Source: Gnetum montanum (lineage: Eukaryota; Streptophyta; Gnetopsida; Gnetales; Gnetaceae). From it: a DNA stretch of 64,000 nt. The stretch covers positions 34,273 to 98,272 of the forward strand of contig MNCI01001305.1 in the NCBI GenBank assembly GCA_015680685.1, read 5' to 3'. A program made the position numbers and the translations under genes. Positions 32,816 through 44,213 of this stretch are shown here, one piece after another. How positions within the stretch are numbered: position 1 is the stretch's first letter; each line of letters opens with the position of its first letter. The notes under the pieces were generated by a model that made no database searches, was not told where the DNA came from, and saw only the letters and a list, made by a program, of their open reading frames with translations.

Positions 32816-33669
32816 TTTGCTAATTTTTTTGGAGCACGTATCATCGGTGAGGCCTTTGGAGCATTTGTAGCATCATTGCCCTAGCACTTTCACTAGCTTC
32901 TTGAACACTTGAAACTAGTTTAGTCTTTGGAGCATTTGCAGCATCTTCACACTTGGCATTTGATTTTCATCTCATGTTGTTTGACTTTCTTATCTTCTTA
33001 GAGTTATGTTTGCAGGATGAAGCCCCAGAGGTAGTTGTGCAAAGGTGCATCTCATCGTAGTGGCAAGTCACCACATCACTGCAATGTACATGATTGGACT
33101 AGCCAAGTCACTCAAGAATACACCTCCCCCTCATCCAATTTTAGCCTACACACATCCAGTCCCATATTCCAATAGCCCCTCATTCCCCACATAGCATGGA
33201 TTGCAACCCTCTAATGGATACACACTCTAATGCATACGAAACTTCTTCTTAAGTCAACCATAGAACCCAAGGTGGATGTAACACAACTCATCCTGTGGGG
33301 AACCTTTGTTAGCTAGTCAAAGCCTTGGTGGATGTAAAAAAACTCATCCCAGGGAGGAAACACCTATCCTAAAAACATGATGCAGTTGCACAAAGTAAAG
33401 CCCATCTTGTGGCATGTAGTCCACTTGATGGCCAACACTTTGCAGCTAACATTTAGCAATATGCAGAAACAAATGTAGGTTTTCCCTATAGCAAAAAAGT
33501 AAAAAATAAGTAAAAAAAAGTAAAGGGGAAAACATACATCCCCTACCCACAACACTCTTGAGCATGGTGAAATGACACCTAATCAAGTACTGATAAGCGA
33601 TGTTGCTGCCATGCCTATAACAATGTTTTGGCGTTCTTTGTCAACATCTCTCAGGCTACTCCTTTAGAC
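32816..33669. other. Element D 3' untranslated stretch
   Basis: Contains the acceptor-like GTTATGTTTGCAG (ending 33,015) followed by GATGAAGCC, as in A and B. No coding supported. Confidence 0.5.
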
Positions 33670-33680
33670 AAAGAGGGGCC
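33670..33680 (+). promoter_or_regulatory. Polypurine tract of element D
   Basis: AAAGAGGGGCC, two bases before the 3' LTR; identical to that of element A. Confidence 0.9.
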
Positions 33681-33682
33681 AA

Positions 33683-35317
33683 TGAAACACCACCAAAAAT
33701 TTACTCTACCACTTCTCAACTACAAATTTGACTAAGTGTTAGAATGATGGCACTTTTTGCAAATTTATCTAAGTGTTGGAACTACGTTCCAAAGAGTAGT
33801 CAACAAAAATTGCCAATTTTGTAAATTTTTCTAATTGTTAAAATGATGTCACTTACTATAGAAGTTTTTCAAAGTGCCAAGACTGTGCTCCAGAGCATAG
33901 TTAGTGTAGTCAACACAGAACACTAGTTTTGCAAAATTTTTCTAACTATTGAGACTATTCTCTGGAGTGTAGTCAAGTGTAGATAGTTTGGAAGCTTAGT
34001 TTTTGCAAGATTTTTCCAATTGCTGAAACTATGCTCTCCATTGCTAGGACTATGCTCTAGAGCATAGTTAGCCTCCCCTAGAGTGTAGTCAGCACTTAGC
34101 GACATCTTTGCTAGATTTTTCCTAAGTCTGGGACTACATTCTCCCTAAGTGCAGAGCATAGTCAAGCATAGATGGCAAGAATAGCCTCTAAAGACCTTCA
34201 CAATGCAGCACTAACATTTGCATCAGCTCCAACACATCTCTAGTAGTAGAATTTATCATTTTGCATCCCCTTCTCCCAAAAATTGTAACTATATTCTATC
34301 CCACTTCCCACAATGGACAGCATAGTCCCAGAGTGTAGTATCCAAAAGTTGCATTTTTTGGGATTTTCTCAAGTACATTGCAGTCCTCTCAACACTTGCA
34401 CATGTAGTTAGGTAGCATAGTCATAGTCTTGTAGCTTTGTAGAGTCTGTCATTGGATAACACAATAGTACACTACTTCCCTTAGTGGAGAGTGTATTTGG
34501 GGTACAAAATAGTCCCAACTACCACATTTCCACATGGTGCTCTCCCTGTGTTTCAGGCTAACCCTAGCCCTATAAATATTCCTATGTTTCAACTTTTAGG
34601 GGTTGGAATTTTTGTTGCTTGGAATTCTTAGCATTTGGACAAATAAGACCCAGACACACTTCGACAACACTTTGGATGAATGAGACCCAAAGGCACACTA
34701 GAGACTGTAGAGAGGTAGAGTTGCACATTGCAGCCCACTGCAGCCCATCATAGCCCCATTACAACCCTTCAGGACACCACAATAAGAACCAAACTTCATG
34801 ACTTGACACCATCGAGACTATGAATATGCTCTCCACTATGCCTATTGTACACTATGTACCTTCTAAAACCCTTATGGAGTTAACTACACTTGATCCCATT
34901 TAAGGTGGTGTTCCATTTCTCTCTCCTATTTCTCACATTTTCTTTGCATTTTTAATGTGCATTCACATTTTAATTATGCTCAAGAAGTAGTCTATGTAGG
35001 AAAACACCTCCATTTTTGCTGAAACTCTTAACTACACTTGCCCCCTCCCATGACTACGCTCTACACTTAACACCATGAAACACCACTTAAACACTTAGCA
35101 CTATTTCGCATCATTTGAATTTGCATCTTGGCTAACCATGCCACCCTTAGTTGCACCCACTATCCCAATTACAACTAGAAAAGTCCCTGTATGATCAACA
35201 AGACCATTCAGGGCACCCTGTCTCTGCTTCTAGCAAGCCCTCGCATGGTGCCAGGGTTAGGTTGTGCATCCGTTGATCCCTCAGTGATTCCAGCCATTGA
35301 TGTTTTTAGTTGTTACA
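33683..35317 (+). repeat. 3' LTR of element D
   Basis: 1,635 bases from TGAAACACCACC to TGTTACA. Palindromic motifs lie at 33,781-33,800, 33,881-33,902, 33,953-33,974 and 34,048-34,069 (the last nearly perfect). TATAAATA is at 34,571-34,578. The U5 block is at 35,183-35,215. Confidence 0.9.
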
Positions 35318-36067
35318 CTTTCTTCTATTAGTTTTTCTCATTTCTTTCATTCTTTTGGATCATGGGTTCTTGTTAGATCCCTTTCATTTCCTTTCACTAC
35401 AAGAACTTTTTTTTATATGTTCCATGACATGGTCAATCATTTAGTTAAGGTTTTTACCCAATGTAATGCTTTCCAACCTAAGGTCTAGGAAGAAGGTTGT
35501 TATACCTTTCTACCTCAATTAAGTTACTAACTCTATTATTGTAAATAATTATAACTAGTGGTCATGAATCTAGGTTTAGTTTTGTGGATTATTTATTTTC
35601 ATCTAATAATTTTGATATGGATAAATATAAAAAATTTATCTAATCCTATCATTTAAGGCTAATAAAAGATTAAATTCACTATAAATTATAGTTATTTTAT
35701 TAATGATCTTAAATTATTAAAGGTATAAGCTTATTAAGATATAATATAAACTATTATCTAATTAGTGAGTTTTTGTACAACTAATCATCAAATTTGAAAG
35801 GCCAAAAAATATAGTGTATGACTCTTTATTCATCCAAAAAGAATATCAAATATCTAGGTTATGATAATCTAAGTTTTCCAAGGCTCTTAAAGCATAGTTT
35901 AAAGAAATTTTTTTAAAAAATGTTTTCAAGTTTTCAATCACCTAATTTGGCTTCAGCATCATGTTCATAAGCCAAAATCTACTAAAAAAATAGTTTCATT
36001 ATTAAAAAATGCTTCTAGATTCAAACTTTATGTTCATTAAAATATAAAAAATTAGGGTACAATTTTT
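35318..36067. other. No gene seen
   Basis: AT-rich flank of element D; no coding or repeat structure I can support. Confidence 0.5.
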
Positions 36068-36122
36068 GAAACCTATTGGAAGGTCACCCATCCCACTACC
36101 AGTTCAGAAAAAGCATGCTTAA
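36068..36122 (-). repeat. 5S-rRNA-derived fragment
   Basis: The reverse complement has AAATTAAGCATGCTTTTTC and GTAGTGGGATGGGTGACCTT, again the 3' half of 5S rRNA. Same orientation as the fragment at 25,393, on the other side of element D. Confidence 0.65.
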
Positions 36123-38985
36123 TTTCCTACTCTTTAGACAAGTGACTAGTATCCAACTCATATTCTAATTAAGCTACAATATAATATATAAATTTAATGT
36201 TCTATTTTTTAAAATTTAGTTTTTTCTTCCTTAACTCATTCATATACCCAAGGTATAAATTAGTGAACTTTGTCAATGTCAAGGAAGCTACATTCATATA
36301 GAGTTCCTAGTCATCACCAACATCATGAAGGTAGGAATTAATGGTGGTCTTAACTATCATCATTTTCCCTATTTTCTACATTCATTGGAATAGGGGTTTC
36401 TACACAAAAATCAGCCGATCTAGTGGCTCACACAAGTTGGAAATATGAAACATCCAATAGTTGTGGTAACAAGTGCATCGATGAGAATGATTTATGTAAG
36501 ATAGAGGATGATAATGTAGTGAAGCATTATACAGTGATATCATGGGAAGAATATAACAATGCAAAATGATGGATGCAATAATCAAGTATTTGGAGCACAT
36601 GACCTATACTCTTTCTGGGTCATGTTGCATAGTCTTTCTGAGAGTTTTTTATTTTTATTTTTTTTAAGAAAATAGTATCATGATGAGCACCAATGATGCA
36701 CAAGCTAAATACATCTAACATCAACCAAGGATAATATAGTCGGAGGTGATGTTGCATAAGAAAGTAGGTGCAAGAAGGATAGGCAAAGACTATTAAAGTA
36801 GTAGTGTTCATCTCATGGATCTTTAGGTTGTACCATCATGTTGAATATTAGGCTGTAAGGAAGAGAAGAGGGTGTGTAAGGTGATAAGGAGATGATGACA
36901 AAAAAGTGTATCGTGCATTGTTATTCTCTTCTTCAAAAATAATGTAAAATGGCCACCATGTGTAGATGCATAATTGGGTGCAACCTAGAACTACAAATTC
37001 TTAGGGTTTAAATTTTTTTAATGATTTTTGAAAATGTATGTGTGTGAGAGAGATACCCTTATTAAAATAATGATCAAGTGATTAGGGAAGAAGGGCTAAA
37101 GAGTAATCTTCAATGATTAAGAGGTCTTGGATTTGATTCCAATTAACAAAAATTTTAATTTAATTTTAATTTCAATTTTTTATATTTTAAATTTTTATTT
37201 ATTTATTTTTAAAATTAACTTAGGCAAGTTCTATGAAAACATTTAAAGTATGATATCTAAATAATCATAACTTTATTTATACAAAATTTGTACTATTGAA
37301 ATCATCTCAACAAGTACTACATGTTAAAAATGATTTAGAGGCTAAATAATGCTTTATATTTTTGTGATTTTAAGAAAACTAAAATTACCTATTTCATTAA
37401 ATTTCCCTTATTACACTAAAATATAGATAAAATTGTAACTCTATGTGACTTTATCATAGTTCTGAAGTGATAGTGGACTTTGATAAAAAGATATATTTTA
37501 GTCATGAGATTGCCTAATCTATGTTATTAAAGTATCTAATTTCTTAACTATGATTTTAATATTGAAAGTCCTCGAGCTTGGTCTAACAAATCTAAGAGAA
37601 GAGGTTAAGAGAATAAAATACATCATTATTATCTAATAAATATTATTTTTTCTATTAATCCCTTGATAATGACCCTTACTATTTGAGTTAGAAGGGAGCT
37701 ATGCTTAGCTTACCTTCCTTACATTAATCTAATAAAATCATATGATTGATTCATATAACTTCATTAGTGAATGATATCTAGATAGGTATGGAATATCAGG
37801 TTTATTACTACTTGATGTTTAGATGTTTAGGAAATGTCAAACCTTAATAACAAAGTAAAATCCCAAAAGACTTCAAATGAGGTTTGCTAAGCTTATGGTA
37901 AAACTACTAAAGATTATTTTGTTACTTTCCTAATTTAGGGCCTATTCATTTGGATTATTAATTGAGACATTTTAAATTTCATATACAAACTGGTGAAAAA
38001 GTATATTACTATTAAATATATGAATATATATTACTTGGATGGAACATTACCCTTTGTCTTACCATAATAAAGTCATTTGTATCCATGGAAGTTGATAAAC
38101 TAGAAAGGAATCTTCATATATTATGATTTATCCTAGATCATAACTCATTTCATGTATATGATTCATCATGGACATGGTACACCTTTTCTAATGATTTATG
38201 ATTCACCTTTAATCATGGCTTGTAGGTTGTCATTAGATCATGACAAACTCTTTATTCTAATTTTTCTTGGATTGTGGTTTAATTTGATATCAATTATGAC
38301 GTCAAATTCTTGTATACCATTCCATATGTCAAATATATGTTATATTCAAAATTATGCATAGTGAACATGTTAAGGAAATTTTAGAAAAAAATGAAAAGGA
38401 ACATTATTAATAAAAAAATTAAAAAATAAATAATTGTTTATGGATCATTCTCTAAGGTTTCTTGGGATTATCTTCCTTGAATATTATCCCTTAGAGGTAA
38501 TCTAGTACTGTGACCATAGTTGAGCCTAGACTTAGCTAGAAAGGATAACAAAGTTTTTTCCTATCTTGCTTCACCTAAAACCCATTACTTACCTTTACCA
38601 ATGTTGTGATTCCATGCTAGCATAACCTCTAAGTTACTAATATAAATACCTTAAATTAAATCTCCAAAATTTTCCTTTAAAGACATGCTCATTATTACAA
38701 CCTGCCTTTTCATTAAGGGTATTGTTAGAATAATCACATGTCCTTAGTATGGAATGACACCATCATAGCTATCAAATTGTACCATTTGGAAATGAGAACA
38801 TGACAAGATATCTCCTTGACATATTTACCTCATTTTTTTTTACTTATATGATAAAGGTCCAAGTATTTAAAGGTGTTCACAATTTTTACATTTTTAATTT
38901 CAAATTTTAAATTATACCAATATTATCATTTTATGTTCTCTATATTAACTTCTTGTCAAAAGACAAATAAAAAATTTCTAAAATA
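36123..38985. other. No gene seen
   Basis: AT-rich, including a near-pure A/T run at about 37,140-37,215. No supported coding region. Confidence 0.5.
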
Positions 38986-40010
38986 ATGCTGAGTTGACAT
39001 CCATTTTTTTAACCTTTAGATCTTTATGTGTAGGTATGGACAAAATGAGCTTGATGGTTTCAAATCTAGTCACTGATGCAAAGATTTCTTCATAGTCAAT
39101 GTATTTCTTTTACTTGAATCTACTTTCCACAAGTCTCACTTTGTGTGTTGTGAATTCTTCTTTCTCATTATACTTTGTTTTATACTACCACTTGTAATCA
39201 ATAACCTTTTTATCTTTTGGTTTATCTATTAATTCCCATGTAATATTTCTTAGGATGAGATTGTATTTTTTGTCCATGTCTTATTTCTAGACTTTTAATT
39301 TCATGACTTCATTGATATTGGTTGGTTTATGTAAGAATACTAAATATGTCATATTTGTAATATTATAAGATCTTGTAGTTCTTATTTTAAAATTTGTGTC
39401 TAGCATTTAAGTTTGATGATGGACTTTTGAACCCAAGGTTTTGAACTTTGATGTGTTTGATTTATCTTGGTGTTTGAAAAAATCACTTGTGTCAAACTTG
39501 GTCTCATCAAATATAACATCTCTTAAAATATTTCATTTCTGATTCATTAGGTCATAGCACTTGTATTCATTGGTGTGAAAATCATAACAAAGAAAGATGC
39601 ATTTTTTCCTCTATCTTTAAGTTTATCAATAAATTGTTTTGGAGTCTTTACATAACAATGACACCTAAATATTCTCATATGACTTAGGTTAGAGATTCTA
39701 TTGTATAGAACTTCATATGGATATTTGTCTTCATTACTTTTGGCGATGATTTAATTAGAAAGGTAATAAAGAAACTATAGCAAATTTACTCCAATATTGT
39801 GTAGGTAGTGAGGCATGCTCTAGTAAGAATCTTGCCATGTATTGTATTGTTCTATTCTTTCTTTAAACTACCCCATTTGATTATGAGCTATATCTATCCA
39901 CATGTGGTCTAATGAAAGATACCATTTTCTTTATAGAACTTATCAAATTATTTATTTATGAATTCACCTTCTTTGTCCAATATGATGACCTTAATCTTAA
40001 CATTCATGGA
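38986..40010 (-). pseudogene. Element F (Ty1/copia): integrase C-terminal part and start of reverse transcriptase
   Basis: On the minus strand the integrase enters at 40,010 with KSMNVKIKVIILDKEGEFIN, keeping the second Asp. It continues through a decayed C-terminal part with MRIFRCHCYVKTPKQFIDKL at about 39,610-39,680. The reverse transcriptase begins with KQKEYIDYEEIFASVTRFET (about 39,040-39,110) and MDVNSAL (38,990-39,010), matching copia KEGIDYEETFAPV and MDVKSAFLNG, and then is lost. Its upstream half lies beyond element E at 56,113. Confidence 0.75.
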
Positions 40011-40015
40011 TTTTT

Positions 40016-40419
40016 TGTAACATGCATTTAAGTATTGAAGTGGCCTCCATATCCATTGACGCTTATAACCATTGGCATAGCATGTTTGCATTGCATTGGG
40101 CTGACATCCACATCTGAATGGGGTTTTGGATCTCTTATTTTTCAAATTTTCTCTCATGGTAAGAAATTTTTTGGCCTATAAATTTGTTCTTGATGGGAGA
40201 ACAAGGGCACCACAAATCACAACAGGATTGCAGTTCAAATCCATTTCATAGATATTTGGAGGTTGCATACACCATCGTTGTAGAGTGCTGGTGTGAAAGA
40301 AGAATCTAAACAAGATTAATTGAAGGCATTAATGGTTGGAGGTTAGTTCCATTTGCTTTTGCATTTTGTACTTTAATTACTTATGTAATTTGGTTTTTCT
40401 ACATAATTATTTTCTCACA
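40016..40419 (+). repeat. 5' LTR of element E
   Basis: 404 bases, TGTAACATGC to TTCTCACA. Matches 55,705-56,112 along its length with scattered differences. Confidence 0.85.
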
Positions 40420-40421
40420 TA

Positions 40422-40434
40422 TGGTATCAAAATG
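40422..40434 (+). promoter_or_regulatory. Primer-binding site of element E
   Basis: TGGTATCAAAATG, two bases after the LTR; a decayed form of TGGTATCAGAGC, the site for initiator tRNA-Met used by most plant copia elements. Confidence 0.7.
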
Positions 40435-41539
40435 TTAAATCTCTATCTTGATGTGGTTTTTGATGATGGTGCAACTATCTATATCAACTCTGGACTAGAG
40501 TTTGATTGTTGAATTTGAATTGGATTGAATTAAATTGAATTCTAGATTTGGCGTCCACTTCACTAGTGTGTGGGGTGTTTAAGTATATATTTATGTTATG
40601 CTTCATGTACAAGAATCCATGAGCATTTAATGTTGAATTACCTATGTTGTTGTGTCCATTCTTCTTCTATTGCAACAACAACAATAATGGTGTAGTTGCA
40701 TTGGGTCTCATCCTCAATTTGAATAAACAATTATCATTACTATGCAATGTTCATGCTTGCGATGAATGCTTATGATAAAAGCTTTTGCCACATCCTTGAT
40801 ATATTCATTGTATTGCATGTTTCAAATTTAGTTGGCAAGAACTTATATCTTTTGTGTTTTTTTTTCTTAAAAAAAACTAGGGTTTTAACCTAGTGCTTCC
40901 TTTTTCCACCCATGACAGTCCAAAGGTATCATGGCTATAAAGTATTAGAAGTCAAAAGATAACTTTGCTAATGTCCTAAGCAAGTTGGTTATATGCATCA
41001 AGTCATTCAATATTTTTGATAAAATTATGTTTATACCATGCTGAATATGGTAATTTATTAATTTTATGCATATTTTTGTATATGTGCACATCATTTTTTA
41101 CATATGAATTATAACTAGTGATCTATATAATTTTTTATAATCAGAGGGTATCCACAACATCTTTAATTATGAAAAATTATGTACTAAGATCATTTGGATC
41201 ACATATGGTAGACAACATTAAACATATGTAATATGATAAATTTTATCCCACAAAATTTTTTATTGTATTTAATATGATTAATTAGGATGACATGTTAAAT
41301 TGTTTTTCTTAATTTTCTCACATGGATTAAGAAAAGGAATATAATTTAATAGTTTCATCATAAGGATATATGAATCTATTTGAATTAAAATTTAGCCCAT
41401 AGACAATTTTATGTCATTTGATTCATATTTGTCATGTTTTACATTGGTAAACATGTCTTATTGTATTTTAATCTTAAATTTAGTGACGTAAGAATGTTTG
41501 ATTATGTAATTGTACAACTTGTAAGCTACTCTAATTTTA

Positions 41540-42300
41540 AATGTGACATTTTTTATTTAAAGGGTGATAATTATAAGGTGTGGAAAGAGAGAATTCTTCT
41601 TCATGTAGGCTAGATGGACATTATTATGCTATCCATAGGGATGAAACACATACCATTACAACAATCAACCATCTAGATGATGTTGGTCATTATGAAAAAT
41701 GGGAGCGATCTAATTGCCTCTATGTCATGTTCATGAAAGCCAAGATCTCAGTTGGTATGCATGGTTCACTAGAATAGTATGACAATGTGCATGCTTTATT
41801 AAAGGCCATTGATGAACAATTTGAGTCATCAGACAAGGTGTTGGCCAATACCTTGATTGTGAAGTTCTCATCCATGAAGCTCACTAAAACTTGTGGTATG
41901 CATGAGCACATCATGCAAATGATGGATATTGTAGCTCTCAACTCAAAACACTTAAGGTTGAGATGTCAGAATCTTTCATTATGCACTACATCTTAAACAT
42001 GCTCCCACTATATTACAGACCCTTTAATATTTCTTATAACACACATAAGGACAAATGATCAATCAATGAACTAATGACCATGTGTGTGTAAGAAGATAGG
42101 AGACTTGGTATGGAAGAAAAAGAGAGTGTGCATCTAAATACATAAGGAAAGAATAAATAATAAGCTAAAGGCAAGAGGAAGGTCAACTTGCCTACACAAG
42201 CTGATGTTAAGAAGGAATCCATATGTTTTTTCTACAAAAAGAAAGAGCACATAAAGAAGGATTATTCTAAATATCAGAAATGGCTTATAAAAAAAGGTAC
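41540..42300 (+). pseudogene. Element E gag
   Basis: Starts FKGDNYKVWKERILLHVG (41,555-41,610), the usual opening of copia gag, then HYEKWERSNCLYVMFMKAKI and VHALLKAIDEQFESSDKVLA. A zinc-knuckle remnant CFFYKKKEHIKKDYSK is near 42,220-42,270, with Cys losses. Broken by stops and shifts. The 1.1 kb between primer site and gag holds no coding I can support. Confidence 0.75.
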
Positions 42301-42339
42301 TCAACACTAACTTTTTTGTTTTGAATCTAATATGGTTGA

Positions 42340-43183
42340 TGTTGGTCATGACATATGGTGGATTGATTCAGGTTCTACAATCCATGTTACCAATTCCTTG
42401 TAGGGGGTGAAAAACCTAAGGAAGCTAGTGGAAAGGGAGTCATGCATATATTCAAGCAATAAGATGTGCTCACATGTGGAGGTAGTTAGAACATGAAAAC
42501 TAGTTTTAAGTAGCAGTTTTATTTTAGAGTTAGAAAAGACATTTTATATTCCTAGTTTTTCAAGGAATTTAATTTCCATTTCAAGGCTTGTATCATTGGG
42601 ATTTTCCTTCAATTTTTGAGACACTATATTCAGTTCATATTATAGATCTAAACTTATTGGAAATGGTACATTGATAGATGGCCTTTTCAAAATTAATTTA
42701 CAACATGAAACTTCTTATACTTCTATGCGTGTTCACGCTGGCATTAAGAGATGTGTTATGAATGATGAATCCTCTATGTTGTGGCATCCTAGATTAGGAC
42801 ATATCTCTATTAATAGAATTCAGAGATTAGTAAATGATGGAGTACTTAGTACTCTAGATTTTTTTGACTTTGACACTTGTGTGAACTACTCAAAGGGAAA
42901 GTAGACTAATATGTGAAAGAAAGGTGCCAAGAGAAGTTCAAACATATTAGAGATCATAGATACAGATATTTGTAATCTAGATATGGTTGTGTATGGTCAA
43001 AAGTATTTCATTACCTTTATTGATGGTTACTCATGATATATGTATCTCTACCTACTTCATAACAAGAGCAAAGCTTTGGATGCCTTTAAGGTATTTAAGG
43101 CTGAAGTAGAGAAACAATGTTGTAAGCAAATAAAGTTAGTGAGATCTAATAGAGGTGGTGAATACTATGGTAGATATACTAAT
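42340..43183 (+). pseudogene. Element E protease and first half of integrase
   Basis: Protease active site WWIDSGSTIHVTN, with DSG at 42,365-42,373. The pre-integrase zinc region reads SMLWHPRLGHISINRIQRLV (42,775-42,835) and then CVNYSKGK. The integrase core has YFITFIDGYS (43,005-43,035) with the first Asp, and IKLVRSNRGGEYYGRYTN, where the second Asp is Asn (43,148-43,150). It stops at 43,183 where G begins and resumes at 52,990. Confidence 0.8.
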
Positions 43184-44077
43184 TGATGAGAGCAGTTACT
43201 CTAGTGGTTACTCTAGTAGTTATTCTAATTATTAGAGTGGTTACTCTAGCAGTTACTCTAATTATTAGAGTGGTTACTCTAATTATTAGATTAGTTGCTC
43301 CCAAGCCTATAAATACAGTGCCTAGGTGCATAATTGGAAAAAAGCCTTTTAGCAGTCAAGTAGCGAAACTCTTGTAGTCTGTTTGAAAGTTAGAGTATTT
43401 TCCAAGTGCCCGCAATAGGAGGTCTAAGTGTGTACAGATCTTTCTCTGAGCATTGTGTACTTGAGCATACCTTGTGTACGACAATAAAGATGAGCTCTTT
43501 GATTCATCCTTGCAGCACTTGAGATTTGTTTTCTTACACATTTATTTTATTTTATTTTCTTATGCATTTATTTTATTTTATTTTATTTTATGCACTTTAC
43601 ATTTATGTTATTAGCACAACAATTCATTTTTATCAATTAAGAAAATTATTAAATTACACAAGCACAACCACTTTAAGCATCTGTGTAATGCTTGGTAACC
43701 CAGTAACGATTAGCATTTGGTAATCCCAGCAGTGTTGCATTGGTTCAGGATGTGTATAACAAGTGGGAATAGATGCTGGTGTTAGGATTAGTTAGAACTT
43801 AGTTAATGAGTAGTTAAGTTAAATTAGTCACTTAGTTACCTCTCTCCTTCCCTACTAGCATAGGACATAAAAACATAAAAGCTATAAAAATCATATGCCT
43901 CAAGCTTACTTAGCCATACAATCATGACATACAGGTAAGCTTGGGAAGATAACAATCAACCAATCCATCCTTATTCCACAAGGGCGCATAAGCACTTGGT
44001 CCTTGGAATTTGACCGGGTCATGTGTGAAATGCTCGTATTCGTATGGTTGAGCGTAGGGGTACCTTGCCACTCATCA
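43184..44077 (+). repeat. 5' LTR of element G
   Basis: 894 bases, TGATGAGAG to CTCATCA. The short U3 (about 120 bases) is a tandem of GGTTACTCTAGCAGTTACTC and CTAATTATTAGAG, three rounds here against two in the 3' LTR. TATAAATA is at 43,308-43,315, AATAAA (poly(A) signal) at 43,493-43,498, and TTTTA pentamer runs at about 43,540-43,590. Confidence 0.9.
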
Positions 44078-44078
44078 T

Positions 44079-44096
44079 TGGCACCATTGCTAGGGA
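44079..44096 (+). promoter_or_regulatory. Primer-binding site of element G
   Basis: TGGCACCATTGCTAGGGA, a decayed TGGCGCCGTTGCCGGGGA, the site typical of Athila and Tat elements. Confidence 0.75.
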
Positions 44097-44213
44097 CTTA
44101 GTTGTTTGTGTGCTTACTAGAGCATAGGAAATCATTCATATCATTGAAATGAACCCTTAGGGTTGGTTGAGAAAATAATAAAAAATAATACATTGCACAT
44201 CAAATAGAAAATT

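Larger units (their letters stand above)
27205..35317 (+). mobile_element. Element D: non-autonomous Tat-type element
   Basis: Two direct LTRs (27,205-28,023 and 33,683-35,317) enclose gag and protease remnants, the intron repeat block, a short piece at the reverse-transcriptase acceptor, the tail repeats and a polypurine tract. Reverse transcriptase, RNase H and integrase are entirely missing, and so is the antisense gene of B. Flanks CCTTT (27,200-27,204) and CTTTC (35,318-35,322) are not a clean target duplication. The LTRs differ greatly, so the insertion is old. Confidence 0.85.
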
